A program made the position numbers and the translations under genes. DNA of 64,000 nucleotides from Usnea hakonensis. Its lineage: Eukaryota > Ascomycota > Lecanoromycetes > Lecanorales > Parmeliaceae. How positions within the stretch are numbered: position 1 is the stretch's first letter; every line of letters begins with the position of its first letter. The notes under the pieces are model-generated. The model had not been told where the DNA came from and did not search any database. It worked only from the letters and a program-made list of their open reading frames with translations. This document shows positions 19,391 to 31,616 of this stretch, piece by piece. The stretch lies in assembly GCA_013423325.1 (NCBI GenBank), contig BLJB01000119.1, positions 62,001-126,000 of the forward strand, read 5' to 3'.

Positions 19391-21098
19391 TCAAGGTCCT
19401 TTCTGAACAAACCTCGCCAGGGCAGGGCCAAGCTCTTGCTCCTGCTGCTTCTTTTTAGTCTTGGCTCTCTTCTGCCGTTCAGCCTTTAATTCTTCCGCCC
19501 TCATCTTCTGCTCGTCGACGATGTTCCTCTTTCCCTGCTTCCTCATATACTTCCTTAAGCTGCTATTCTTTCCTCTTCCTCTATTCTTTTCCTTCGCAGC
19601 TAGTAGTGGATCCTCGGGCTTCCTGTCCAAGTCCGCTTCCTTCTTCCGCTCAGCTGCAGAGACAAGATCGAGGTTCCCAACAAAATCGGGATTTAAGGAG
19701 ATCATCTCCGGTTGCAGCTTGTTCAATAGGGCCTTTACTTCCGCTTCCTGCCGTTGCTTGGTATCTTCATAAGGATTAATTTCAAGGGCGTCAAAGTTAG
19801 GCTCGCCAGCGCCAGGCACAATGATGCTGGAGAAGCCCTGGTTGTGAGAGATTCCAAGTACGTCCTCAAAAGGGCACCATTTCACCGATTCAATCCTTCT
19901 GCCTTCACCTCCATATCCCATATAAGGGGACTGCACCTTTTCTTGGTCATCTCGATTTCTGTCAAAAAGCCCTTTCCATACTGAAGCCTGTGTTCCCCAT
20001 CCTACCCCAACGAGATTCCTATCGCTAATAGCAATAGAGGATCCAGGCTGCCGTAGGAAATAGTTGTTAACCTCACGGTACATCCGCAGATCCCAAACAC
20101 CCATCTTAAGATCCTGTCCAGCGGTACACATGTATCTACCCTCTCGATCAATCGAGATGGCCCTGACCGGTCCACGATGGGTTTGAAGCTTCACAAGAGG
20201 TTCCGTTGAATTTGGGCTCCATAGACCCACAGCACCTTGCTGGTTCCCAAGATGGAGTATCGCGTTGTAAGGCGATTGAGCTAGAGCAGTAGGTGAGCCT
20301 GTCTTAGTCGGCATTTCTATTACCATAGAGCCTGTAGAGGTATCCGTGTACTTGAGATACCCTGCATTTCCCACTGTAGCCAACAAGAAATGGTGAGGAA
20401 GAAATTCCATGTGCGTGATCTCAATGTGTTTATTCAGACAATGGATTTCCACTCCTACGTGATCGTAGATATACGTGTACTTCTTTTGGGCAACAGCAAA
20501 ACTGGAGAAGTCAGCTTTGCACCTCGTGCGAGTAGAGGACCACCCACAATTGATCGTTGTGCAACCACTTCGCACATCTCACCGTCTCCCCCAACTGTAG
20601 CTCACATCCAAGCCTCCCATCCCTCCAGTCCATCGTCGCCACATGGCCCTTCCTCCCCGCCAACAAAAGCCCTCTCCCATTCCGGGTATAATCACACACG
20701 TAGGGTCCCAACCCCTCCAACTTGAGCTCAAACCCCATCTTGGCCGTCTCGACGGCCACGCTATCCTTCACCTCATCCTGCCTGACTTTGTAAGTTCTCT
20801 CGAGCTCATTCTCGGGCTCCAGGAGACCGGATTCGTGCTCGAGCAAGATTTCAGCGTCTTGGGCCTTGAGGACCGCATCTTTGTATTTGGATTCGAGGGA
20901 CTTGAGATTAGAGCGGAGCTTCTTATCTTTAACAGACTTTGAGGGGATTTTTCGCCCACGGCCGTAGGTTTGATGGGCAGAAGTTTCTCGTTTCTTGAGG
21001 GCTGCAGCTTCAGGGTCGGAGGGCATTTGGCGCGTCGCTGGGGTTTTTTTGCCGTTTTTTTGAGATCTGTCGACCACAATCTCGACCTCTGATTCCAT
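19391..21098 (-). CDS. UTP7: U3 snoRNP / SSU processome WD40 protein Utp7
   Basis: Utp7 (BING4 family) is a nucleolar SSU-processome component needed for 18S rRNA processing. Exon 1 is 21098-20548 and exon 2 is 20501-19391. The intron is only 46 nt (20547-20502, GTGGGT...CTCCAG with a GCTGACT branch site). Splicing there restores the family motif QFFAVAQKKYTYIYD, giving 553 residues. Domains: a charged N-terminal region (TYGRGRKIPSKSVKDKKLRS), WD40 repeats (LGPYVCDYTRNGRGLLLAGRKG; THMEFLPHHFLLATVG; LGNQQGAVGLWSPN; SIDREGRYMCTAGQDLKMGVWDLR), then the BING4 C-terminal domain (VKWCPFEDVLGISHNQGFSS; IVPGAGEPNFDALEINPYE). It ends in a Lys-rich tail. Length equals the yeast protein. Confidence 0.95.
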
Positions 21099-21577
21099 TA
21101 TAACAAGATTGATGTTGATGTGGTGTGAATTCGAAGTTCTGGAGGGAAAATTATGATTGTGCCAAAAGAACGGATTTAACAGAAACTCGGCGTTAAGGTT
21201 CGACAGTCAACATTGACCTACTTAATTACTCTGCCTTTCCAGAATAGGCTCATAGTCTGGATTGACGCAATGGGTGCAATTGATAGATTCAGGTAGATGC
21301 ATTATACACTAGTGTTGAAGGCTAAGTTTGTAGTGATTGAACTGAAAGGAGAGGACTTCTGATTGATTGTAGGCAACCTTATATGACAAACATGTCCCAC
21401 GGAGGGTACATAACGCAGATAATAAGCATTTGAACGAAAGGAGCGGATTCGTTAGGTGTGGCGTCTTCTAAACTGTGCACCAATAGTGGACTGAGCCTCA
21501 TATCATTCGTAAAAAGTTCGAGTCGAAAAACACGTTATCAACCGGAATACGTCCCACGATCCTACCGCTGGATCTAC
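21099..21577. other. Intergenic between P450 and UTP7
   Basis: No gene seen. It holds the 3' flank of the P450 and the UTP7 promoter, both on the minus strand. Confidence 0.35.
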
Positions 21578-23259
21578 CTATGCTCTTGGACTCATCTTGA
21601 CATACAATGGGGTTTTCTCGTTCAGCAAGAACACCAGTTGGTCAGACCAATCTTTTCCTTCCATCCTCTCAGACAGTTCCAGATCGAAATTCCAGAGGAC
21701 TTTAGCGAGTACCATTTTCATTTCCACCCAGGCAAGCCTATAGGCAAAATTTCAGCTTCCAGGATTGCGTATAAGGAATGCAAACCCACGTTTTGCCGAT
21801 ACAGTTTCGTGGTCCAACCATGAAAGGCTCAAATACAGCCTTGTCGTCTTTAGCGAATCGAGATTCTGGATCGTCTAGCCATCGCTCTGGGATATATGTA
21901 TCTGGATCGACGAAGTTCGTTGGAGATCGGAAAGCTGTCTTTTGTGGTATTCCAACACGTATCTGTGCTTACAATTAGGGATCTTATTCAGGACGTTTGA
22001 GTAAAAGGGGGACCAACCCCTTGGGGAACAGCCATCCCACAAACTTCGACGTCGGGCCTGTCCACTTGCCGAGGGACTGAAATCGGGCCTGTCGGATGCA
22101 TACGAAGCGCCTCCTGGATGACAGCGTGCAGATAAGGAAGATCGGAGACAGCCGCGATAGTGATATCCCCTTGGCTTTTGAAAGCTTGCCTGACCTCTTG
22201 AACGAGTCTCCTCATTACCGGTGGATTCTTCAGAGCGAAGTAGGTGGCTGTAGTCAGAGTCGTAGCTGATGTTTCGCTGCCTGCAAGCACAAGCAGAGTG
22301 GTTGTCGAATCAATTTGCTCCCTGCTGAGGCCTCCAGAATAATTGTTCTGAAGGATATACTTCATAAAGTCAGGCCTATCTGACTGAGAAGCGATGCGCT
22401 TGTCTACCCGTTCGCGAGTGAAGGTGAAACTCTTTTGCGCTTCATCATGAACCCACTGGGGCAGAGACCATTTGACAATGGTACTCATAGGAGGGAAGTG
22501 GTGGAAAACCGTCAAAAGCTGAGCTGCTTTGACCCCCTTGAAAATTGCAGCGACCCATGGATGGTTTTCCGCAGTCTCAAGACAATGGAATGACTCCCCG
22601 AAACACAGATCTCCGAGAACGTCGAATGTTGTAAAATTGTACCAAGAGCAGATATCGAGACTGCCATCCTGGAGATTAGGCTGATCTCGTAGGCGTTTGA
22701 TTAGAAGATCACTGTACTTCTGCAGGATATACTCTTGGCTTAGCAACGCCCGGTCCGAGAAAGCGTGGCTAACGATCTTTCTTTGACGGCCATGATTTTC
22801 AGCGTCTGGTATCGTTCCCATGGTGGCTATGCCGTTTGGTGTCTCCAATACGCCAATGGTAGGCTTGGGAAGCTGAGGACGAGTAGTGTAAATGTCTTGC
22901 CAGGCGGAAGACCCAATGAAAGACAGCTCATCCGGAAGCACGCGAACCACCACACCATACTTTGCATGAAGCTTCGTAGTCCAGGGAACCATTCGGCCGT
23001 TGAGGAGGCGCCATACGAAGGGTAGAGGTGTAGCTGCTGCGAATTTGGGCCCGGGAAAATTGCGAAGTGGATGAAAATAAATGTTATAGATAGCGGAGAG
23101 AAAGACTCTAGCAAGCGTGATAGTGATGGACTGATGTTGTTAAGCAAGACTTGACAAGGCAAGAAGCTCCGCAGTACTCACCACAGTAAGTATCCAACCT
23201 ACGGCCGTACTCAAAATCTTCGAAACGCTGGAATAACTAAGGCTAACTTCCCCACCCAT
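21578..23259 (-). CDS. Cytochrome P450 monooxygenase (ER-anchored, fungal secondary-metabolism type)
   Basis: Exons: 23259-23182, 23130-22018, 21962-21790 and 21737-21578, giving 507 residues. The N-terminus has a membrane anchor (ILSTAVGWILTVSITITLA) followed by the hinge NIYFHPLRNFPGPKFAA. Further motifs are the I-helix AGSETSATT (oxygen activation), the K-helix EALR (ExxR), PERWLDD, and the heme-binding loop FMVGPRNCIGK with the cysteine thiolate ligand. An intron splits the codon right after that loop, and the protein resumes with LAWVEMKMVLAKVLW. The N-terminal wording resembles CYP58/CYP65 isotrichodermin-hydroxylase-like enzymes, so a specialised-metabolism substrate is likely but cannot be named. 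Its neighbours (CTF8, UTP7) are housekeeping genes, so there is no cluster context. Confidence 0.93.
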
Positions 23260-23439
23260 GTTTGCGATAATAGATGTCTAGTAGATGTTGAGGTGTCAGA
23301 GTTGAATTCATCGACAGAAAAGCACTCAACGATTGACGTGGCGGCGCCGATTATTGGTACGGGTACGCCTTAAAAGTCGCGTGACCTCCCTAAGAGCACC
23401 AGACACCAGAAAGACGCGATGCTTAATCAGCTTGCCACT

Positions 23440-23856
23440 TCACGTCCCCACAGGCTCAGGACGACTTGAGAAGATGACTTTGTAGTAGACGATTTCCGAA
23501 ATTTCTAGTTCCTCCCCTTCAGCAGCTGCTTCTCCGCAATCCCGCTTACGGATGACGGCCACAGGGTTCGGTAACTTCTTCACTTCTCCGGTTAGTCGCT
23601 GATGCTGGCCAACGTATAAGTGGACGCTTTTCATCCAGGATCCGTTCTCCGATGAGGCGCCAGCACTGTAGTCCGGAAAGACGAGGCGGCCAATTGAAAT
23701 GGTGGGGGAAGAAGGTGAGGCGGCGGGAAGATTGATACTGCCCTGGATTTCAAGAATAGCAAGTCCACCTGGGGTTTGAAGAAATTGTGGAAGCGGGTTA
23801 CTGGATTTTGCCCCGTCTGTTTGGGTTGAAGAGGTATGAAGGGTTATGGTAGGCAT
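23440..23856 (-). CDS. CTF8: Chromosome transmission fidelity protein 8 (Ctf18-RFC subunit)
   Basis: Ctf8 pairs with Dcc1 in the alternative clamp loader Ctf18-RFC, which loads PCNA and supports sister-chromatid cohesion. Intronless, 138 codons, ATG at 23856. Family features are LPQFLQTPGGLAILEIQGSI, IGRLVFPDY, WMKSVHLYVGQHQRLTGEVK, LPNPVAVIRKR, and the ending ELEISEIVYYKVIFSSRPEP. Length is normal for the fungal family. It lies 180 bp upstream of the P450 start on the same strand. Confidence 0.93.
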   Translation of the reverse strand: MPTITLHTSSTQTDGAKSSNPLPQFLQTPGGLAILEIQGSINLPAASPSSPTISIGRLVFPDYSAGASSENGSWMKSVHLYVGQHQRLTGEVKKLPNPVAVIRKRDCGEAAAEGEELEISEIVYYKVIFSSRPEPVGT

Positions 23857-24894
23857 AGCTGTTGGGGAAGTTGTAGAAGCGAAGAAGATGGGTTTGAGTC
23901 TCTCAATACATACACTCTGGTCCAGCCCTACCTAAATTTGGTATCTTACCTTACTTTAGGAGACTTAAAGGCCTTAAGATAGGATTGGTGGGATCCCGCT
24001 TACCTTACTGCTTGCTCGCTTGTTTCAACTTTGTGGGTTTCAAGTCGATCTTCAGGCATTTTGATGATTATTATCACTACACAAGGCCTCATTCATATGC
24101 TTGGAACAACAACTTGAAATTAGGCTCCCTAATTTGCAATCTCTGGTCCGAGATACGAGATAACGCGTCATCAGCCTTTGATCAGGTAGGGAACCACGGA
24201 TTAGAAACACGAAGGATTCTCGATATATACAATGCCATTCTCCCTGAGATACTAAATAGATTCATTCGCTCGCGTCTCTGCTGTCTTTCCAATTTTGTAA
24301 GACAGGCCCTTCAGTCTCCTGGGTCGATTGCCACTGAAGTCAAGGCTGAGCACGGGGCAGAAGCTAAATTGCTTTGTGACACCTCGGGAACGACTCATAA
24401 ATTGCTTCAATTCTCGTCCATCTTCTACCTTAGAAGAGAGCATTCTCTGATTCCCCCATCACAAATCATCCACCGTATTGGACAGAACTATGCATACAAA
24501 CGTGACTGATACATGGAAGTCTACCTAAATAATACGCTGTATACTAGTTGTGGAGAAAAGCCCGAGAAACGCGTGATCTCTCCATTGCATTCCTTCTGAC
24601 AGTGAAGCGGTGAAGAGGCCATCTCCGCACTGCAATGAATGCCATAGACCAGCGGTCATCCACTTCAAAGTGAATATCCAATCGCCACTAGCGTTCCCAT
24701 TGTCTTCGGACCTTTATTGATCATCACAGTTCCTCCTTGATATCATCTCTTTTTCTCCACACATTGACACATAACACATCTCACAAATTTTTAACAACAC
24801 AGTCGATACAACACAGCTGTCTCAATCCAAAGATCCAGAAACCACAGTCTTCGGTTCAGATACCCACATAATCTCTCGACATTGATCCCTCAAT
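23857..24894. other. Intergenic, divergent between CTF8 and an uncharacterised gene
   Basis: About 1 kb with no supported gene. A plus-strand open frame (23985-24509) lacks an ATG start and protein-like composition. CT-rich leader sequence precedes the ATG at 24895. Confidence 0.4.
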
Positions 24895-26493
24895 ATGAAT
24901 GATTTATCTCAAGAACCAAGCGAGGCGGGAGAAGTTCCAGGTAAACAAGAAACCACGGAGAATGACATAGCTAACATTTAAAGGACTTATAACGCCGGGT
25001 ACTGCATTCACTTCGCCTTGGATGGACTCAAACAAATCCCCCGACACGTGCTTTGTTAACATAGTGAATCAGACTGCGTCAGCTGGCGTGAATACGAACG
25101 AGCGTTCTGATTCAAATCTCATCATCTCATTGTCCAAGGCGATGTCACCAACGGACAAGATAGACTCCTGGTTTAATTCGACTCCAGCTGGACCAAGCCA
25201 GCCCTCAACGTCGCATCCATGCATCAGAGACACGGCCCTGGCCCTGCCGGCTATGCAAACAGATGCAAGCATCAGTGAACCCAGCCAAGTCACTGAAAGC
25301 TCTCATTCGGCTACGAGGGACCCGTTCTTTGATACTGTACCAAAGGGTCCAAGCCAGCCCTTGACTTCTCGTTGGAACGCTAGACTCCCGATATTCACTC
25401 CATGGGCTCCCACTCGAGATCAGCCTCAGACCTCGCGCTGGAATAGTACAGAGGCATCTGTTAGTCCAGGTAAGTGTCCAAAAAGTCCGTTGTGTTATTC
25501 TAAATCTGATGGCTTGCAGACCAGGAGCTCGAAGACATTCCTCGTCCACTGTCAAAAGTGCAGATCCCCGACACATCCGCAGCCAGTGACAACTTTCGAA
25601 GTACACAACACATGGCAAATCATTCCGAGGTCCCAAAGCCACAAGCTGGTGCTCCTCACACCACTGGTTCCTTTATCCCTGCTATGAGGCTTCCCAATAC
25701 TGTCTTCCAAAGTTCGCGGCGTCAAGCGCTTCAGAAAGCAGAGATGTTGAACCCAGCAGCGAGACCATTTCAATCGAAATTCTCAGGCCCGCGGGCGCCA
25801 GCACGTCGCAACAACAACATCATGATACAGCCCTCAGCAGCCTCCCACACGAATTCGAGGACATGGACAAGTGAGTTGGTAATGGAGAAAGAAAGATGGC
25901 AGCGGGTGGAAGAAAGCCTTGGGAGGATGAATCTTTTGAGGTCGTCGGTGATTCCCAAAACCTTAAAGGATTGGTTGGTGCACCAGCGTGGCCGCGCAGA
26001 CGCCAAAAGGGAGCGGGAGCAGAGGAAGCTCGATGTTATGAATCGCCCACTCCGTGATCCTCGTCTCCCACCTCCCGGTCGTCCAGTCAAAATTGGGCCT
26101 GCCTTTCGAGGGAGGGTATTCGATCATAAGAATTACGGTTCTGTGCTTGTTCTTCCAACAGTGTGGGCACGAGCATACGAACCTCCTACAGACCGTCTAG
26201 ATCCATTATGGCCATGTGCCGAGGAGATGAAAGAGGAAGGCGACGAGCGCAATACTTCTGGCTTCCGTCGTTTCCCAGCTTTGCCAAGAGTCCCAGGTAA
26301 TGATACTGTACAATACAAGCTCAAAGCAATCCAACATTTCCTGCCTTTTGATGCCATCTGGGAGCTGCCGACAAGAAAGACTGTGGAAGCGGCGAAAGAC
26401 AACTATTCGCCAGAAGAAAAAGAGAAGATGGAAGGGTACTTGGGAAGGTCACTGCTTGATGCGCTCAATTGCATCACGGACGACTATTTTTGA
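24895..26493 (+). CDS. Uncharacterised protein, 501 aa, with degenerate GPSQP repeats
   Basis: Exons 24895-24940, 24984-25469 and 25520-26493 join in frame (introns of 43 and 50 nt), giving 501 residues. The N-terminal third is Ser/Thr/Pro-rich and disordered. It carries three imperfect repeats around STPAGPSQPSTSHP, TVPKGPSQPLTSRWN and APTRDQPQTSRWN. The C-terminal half looks folded: MEKERWQRVEESLGRMN, LKDWLVHQRGRADAKRERE, then a Pro-rich stretch, VKIGPAFRGRVFDHKNYG, LKAIQHFLPFDAIWELP, and LGRSLLDALNCITDDYF at the end. There is no signal peptide, no membrane segment and no recognised domain. The two consistent introns and long open exons make it a real gene. Function unknown. Confidence 0.8.
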
Positions 26494-28470
26494 ACTATGT
26501 ATTCGTTGTAAGATATGAGCGAAGAACTCTGCATTGATTAGAAAGAGGGGGGAAGCATCATTTATGTTTGAATTTGCTCACTTCGATTCCGGGGAAGCGT
26601 GAGCGACACAACATGTCGACTCATGTGAGATCCGATGGATCCGGAGGTGAGCAAAGCGTCGCGATGCGAGATGTTATTGTTGATTATATGCAGATCTCGG
26701 TTTTGGCACATATCTCGCGTAAGTGAATGGCCATTGGCTTCGGCCAGCAAGGATGAATTGTTGGCTGATCCTACAACATCGATCGATAGGCGAGGAAAGA
26801 TAGCTGGGACCTGCATGAAATATTAATAGATTTCTGTGATTTGTTAGGAATAATATTCTTACATTCAAGCGTCCATTACTGCAACAGCTCAATATTCAGG
26901 TGCGAGCAAGGGTTGAAGCCTCTTGACAATGCGAGACCCCTACTATGATCTTCAGGACAGGATAAAATCTGTTTGAGCTTTCATTGAGAAAGTCTCGCGT
27001 TGGCATCAAGTTCGACAAATGTTCTCCGGATCTGAGAATCTGAAGCTATGGGTCATCGCGTACCTTAGGTGGTGCATGCATTGACTGACCAATACCATCT
27101 CTACGTTCTTCCCATCGAGTCAAAGGAATCAAGCTGCGGTTTTAGTTGACGCTCTCTACACCGTGTCTTCCATCCAATAGCTATATTTCGTATTTTGTGC
27201 TCGCCTGCGGTTGATTTCATGCAAAGCAAGGAATATTCCAGATGTATATATTCGACTGGATGCCGTACTAAAGCGATCACCACCAAGGACTCGAGCTACG
27301 AACCATGCCTGAGCCATGGATATCTCCGATTTTCTAAAGAGAGAGCCTCTGAAGACTATTTGCTCCCCCACAGGCTTTGTCGTAAAGGCAGGAGAAATTG
27401 AAAGTATTCCATTTGACGAATCCTAAGTCATACTCAGGAGTCACGTCAACCAAAATCTCTAGGGTACAAGCCCAATAGGGTGTCCAGGGTATTGAAATTT
27501 GTACCAGAGTCATTGTCGCCTATGTGATTAACACGGAGGAGAGCGCATTTGGAGTTGTTGAGGTGTCCACTCTCCGCAGAGGCCATTCAAGCCCCGCTTC
27601 ATGCAGATATGAGATTCTATAGATGCAAAAGGTTACACAAGCTAATAGGGTTCCCAAAGCGAGGATGTTTGAGCCTTGTTTCCGCAAAGACGCTGTTGAC
27701 TTATGATACTCCTTGAAAATATTCCAATGGAGATCTTGAAAGGTAGTACTGGGAACTATTCAACGCGCTGCTGGGTAAAATTGGATAAGTACAGGCTAAG
27801 TGAAGACTTCGGTGTAAATGGACATCATGAAGCCGAGGCATGCAAGTCGACATCAGATCAAATACACAGGGCAGGTATTTTGAGGTGTCGTCTTTTAGAG
27901 GATTTTGCGCTCAATGGACCTATCTATCAGTCCCATTGGCTAATTGTTGCTGTCTCACCAATTAGACAATGGGACTCATAGATATCTGGTTGACAGTAAG
28001 CTGCGCAGAACATGAATGGTGACTGGTAAGTGAATTTTCGTAGGAAGCTTCTGGAGCCGCAATGTCATAAATAGCGCGCCTGCGTTTAATCACAAGTACC
28101 TAACAAGATCCCTGCCCAATTTTTAAGGTCGGTCGCCGAGGGCTTGACCTAAAAGGGATGTGGAGAATAAGTACCATTCGAGTCAATGTCCTTCTCGTCC
28201 TGCGATTCATGCCCTTCCAATCCCTCTTTTGACACACCTTTGCCACCCGAAGATTATATCATAGTGTAGGCAGATATACGGGCAATTGCCCCTATAAAGC
28301 CACACGCCTTGTGCTTCCCTTTCTTCCATGCCAATTCCTTATCAACACTTGTCGATCCCTTCCTTCAATTTCCTCTTCTTCGTGCAGGCACGACCGAGCA
28401 GCAACTTCAGAAGCCACAAACCTCTCCTTGAATTGCATTAAGCTAGCTCTAGCCCAACGAATCTGTGACG
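26494..28470. other. Gene-free stretch (about 2 kb)
   Basis: No coding frame with convincing character and no recognisable repeat. The last few hundred bases (CT-rich, 28180-28470) look like promoter and leader of the TBC gene. Confidence 0.45.
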
Positions 28471-31331
28471 ATGGCCGACAACGGCCCCAAATCCTCAAGT
28501 GACGACAGCTCCGACAGGGAAGGGGTAAGTAGATGATTCCTCCCCCCAGCGCGAGAAGGACTTTAGCTAACAACGTGATAGGACACATTCGAGGATGCAC
28601 AAGATAAGACTGATCGTCCCACATCCCGAAAATCATCTACATCTATCCATTCCTTGACCGAGCATCGACCACCATCATCTCCATCCACACCTCGCGGCTC
28701 CAAAGCACAATCCTCAGAAGAGACAATGGTCCACAAACATGAAGATACCATCCCAGATAATGAAGATACACCTAAGAAATCTCCGCTGCTCACCGCACGC
28801 CGGATGTCAAATCCTTCCCTGGACAATGTGCAATTGGACGGGACGAACGACGCCGCTTCAATGCATTCAGACTCTACACCTACTGCTTCGACCGAGAAAA
28901 TCATGGCTAGCTCCCCTCCAAAACTTCCACCTCGATCACAAGGATTATCTGGGAATCTTCCCTCGATACCTTGGGGCCCACCTCCCGCCTCGAAGCCAAC
29001 TGTCTCCACTCCTTCAGCCGTTCCACCCCCAAGGAAATTGGGCATGAGTTTCTCGTGGCTGTCGAGAAGTACTTCAGGAACCAAAGATGCTATTCCGCCT
29101 CCCAACCAAGTGCCGTCTCCTCGTGATCGGCGGAATACTGTCACTTCTATGGCCTCGGTGAGCTCGAATCCGGAGCTCATGCTGAGCAAGCTGGATGAAG
29201 GCCAAGAATCCGACAACTCGACCGGTGCAAAACGACAAAGAAACAATTTGAGAGATCGGTTCAAAATGCTCCGTATGAGGGAAGAAGCGGGCATACAGTC
29301 TCTTGAGGGACAGGATGTTGGATCGCCAACGGGAAGTGGTGGAGCTCTTGCAGCGCTAGTTGGGCGTGGTGCAAGCCTTGGTGTCGGCATTGGGAGTCCA
29401 ACAAGTGTTGTAGATGAAAAGGAGGGTGGCCTTGCTGGTGCTACTAGCCCTTTGCAATCACCAACCTCGACTGCTCCCCCAGCCAGTTCAATCATGTCCA
29501 CGACCTATCCTAACCTTGCTCCTGGGATGGCCTCTGGTGTGTCGGCTGGACCCTCGGTCATGACCGATCCTGCAGCTCCTGTCGATTGGGACTTATGGCA
29601 ATCGGTCGTGTATGAAGGGCCATCAGCTGTTGCAAGGACCAGCGCCGAAGAACTCAGCATGGCAATAGCAAGTGGTATCCCCAGTGCGATAAGAGGTGTC
29701 GTTTGGCAAGTACTTGCCCAAAGTAAAAATGAAGAATTGGAAGGCGTGTACCGGGAATTGGTCGTGAGGGGTACGGACAAAGACCGTGACCATATGGCTG
29801 TAACAAACGGTCATCCACCGAGCCAGATCCCAACGAACGGCAGCGCCAAAGAAAAGCACTCGATAGCCTCTTCATCATCATCGACGCACTCTGGCCAATC
29901 CACACCGGCAACTACTACGACCAATGGCTTGACATCGCCTTCTCATTCGCAGCTAGGAAAAGATGCCGAAAGTATGAAACAGCTCCAGACAGCGATGATA
30001 GCAGAACGAAAGCAAAAGGCAAAAGAGGATGCTGCTGCTTTACAGAAATTGGAGAAGGTCATAAAGAAAGATCTGGGGGCTCGGACAAGTTATTCAAAGT
30101 ATGCTGTGGCGGCTGGGCTCCAGGATGGTCTTTTTGGGGTTTGCAAAGCATACGCCTTATTTGATGAAGGAGTTGGCTATGCCCAAGGCATGAATTTTCT
30201 GATAATGCCCCTACTATTCAATGTAAGCCCTTTCTAGAAAAACAAGCTAGCATATACTGACGCATTTCTAGATGCCCGAGGAAGAAGCTTTCTGCCTTCT
30301 TGTCCGGCTGATGAATCAGTACCACCTTCGCGATATGTTCATACAAGACATGCCAGGTCTCCATCTGCATCTCTATCAATTTGAAAGATTACTTGAAGAC
30401 ATGGAGCCAGCGTTGTACTGTCACCTCTATCGAAAGGGTGTTGCCCCGCAATTGTATGCAACGCAATGGTTTCTGACTCTGTTCGCCTATCGCTTTCCCC
30501 TCCAGCTAGTCCTCCGTGTGTACGATCTTATCCTTAGCGAAGGTCTTGAAGGTGCTATCTTAAAATTTGGCATAGCTTTGATGCAAAAGAACGCCGACAA
30601 TCTACTTCGCATGAATGACATGTTAGGTCTAACAAATTTCCTAAAGGACCGCCTTTTTGATGTCTACACAGACCAGGCACCATCCGCAAATTCGTTGCTT
30701 GAGTCAGGCTTCTTTGGCAGCTCTGGTGCCGGCATTGATAAAGAGATCTATCGCGCCGATATCCTGGTCCAAGATGCTTGCGCGGTCAAAATTACCCCGG
30801 AGATGCTGAAGACTTACACATCAGAATGGGAAGAGAAGCAGCGAACAGAAAGGGATAGAGAAATTGAACTCGAAACGCTTCGTTTAACCAACGCATCACT
30901 AGCCCTCAAAGTCCGTTCTCTTGAAGAGAGAACGGAAAAGTCTGACACCGAACACGTGCAGATGGCTTCTGAATTGGTACGTACGAAAGTCGAAAACCAG
31001 GAGCTGAATGACAGGATCGAAAGTCTGAGCGGTCAGACAGACGAGCTGAGGAGTATGGTCGAGAAGCAGCCTGAAGAGGTCGAGCAGAGGTTGAAAGAGG
31101 AGATGGATCGCATCATGAAGAGGAACATAGAGGTTCAAAACGAAAATCGGGCATTGGAGGAGCAGATTGCAGATATGGAAAAGACCTTGGTACAGACGAA
31201 GATGCAATTTGCTGAGGTATTCCACCAAATTATTGAGTATGGAAGGATCTCTTTGCTGACTGAACTTTTAGATCAACGGCGAGTATGATACCATGAAGCA
31301 AAAGTGGACGGATTTGCGGAAAGCACTTGAG
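28471..31331 (+). CDS. TBC-domain Rab GTPase-activating protein (Gyp5/EVI5-like)
   Basis: TBC proteins speed up GTP hydrolysis by Rab/Ypt GTPases. Exons 28471-28524, 28582-30222, 30272-31216 and 31272-31331 give 899 residues. The first roughly 370 residues are Ser/Pro-rich and disordered. The TBC domain (about 376-720) has SGIPSAIRGVVWQVL, the catalytic arginine finger in IKKDLGARTSYSKY, and the glutamine finger in VGYAQGMNFLIMPLLF. It then has LYCHLYRKGVAPQLYATQWFLTL and LRVYDLILSEGLEG. A long coiled coil (about 755-870) follows. This arrangement matches fungal Gyp5/Gyl1 and animal EVI5, which act on ER-Golgi or exocytic Rabs. The domain has a long Ser/Thr-rich insertion (SSSSTHSGQSTPATTTTNG) between its first two motifs. 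Confidence 0.92.
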
Positions 31332-31616
31332 GCTTAGTGCGGCTACTCACCTAATGATTGTTGCAAATCTTGGCTTGTTGTTGCATCTGCTTCGCGATTA
31401 TATATATTTACAGGTGTCCATTGAGATATGTTGTGTGCGCTGTCTCGAACCGTTGGCGTAAAGGGCCTGTGTTTCAAGCATTTGTTTTATTAGCGAGCAT
31501 CTATACCCAGACAGGCCACATATGGCTGAGCAATGCGAACTTGACCCGAGCATAAGCTTTCATCCCTTAGTGGACCAAGCACCAGCACCCGTCTATGATA
31601 CCACGTCTCTACACAC

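Noticed and set aside
23985..24509. Open frame of 174 codons on the plus strand
   Set aside because: It starts at TTG rather than ATG, has low-quality composition, no family motif and no splice support; it probably lies in promoter DNA.
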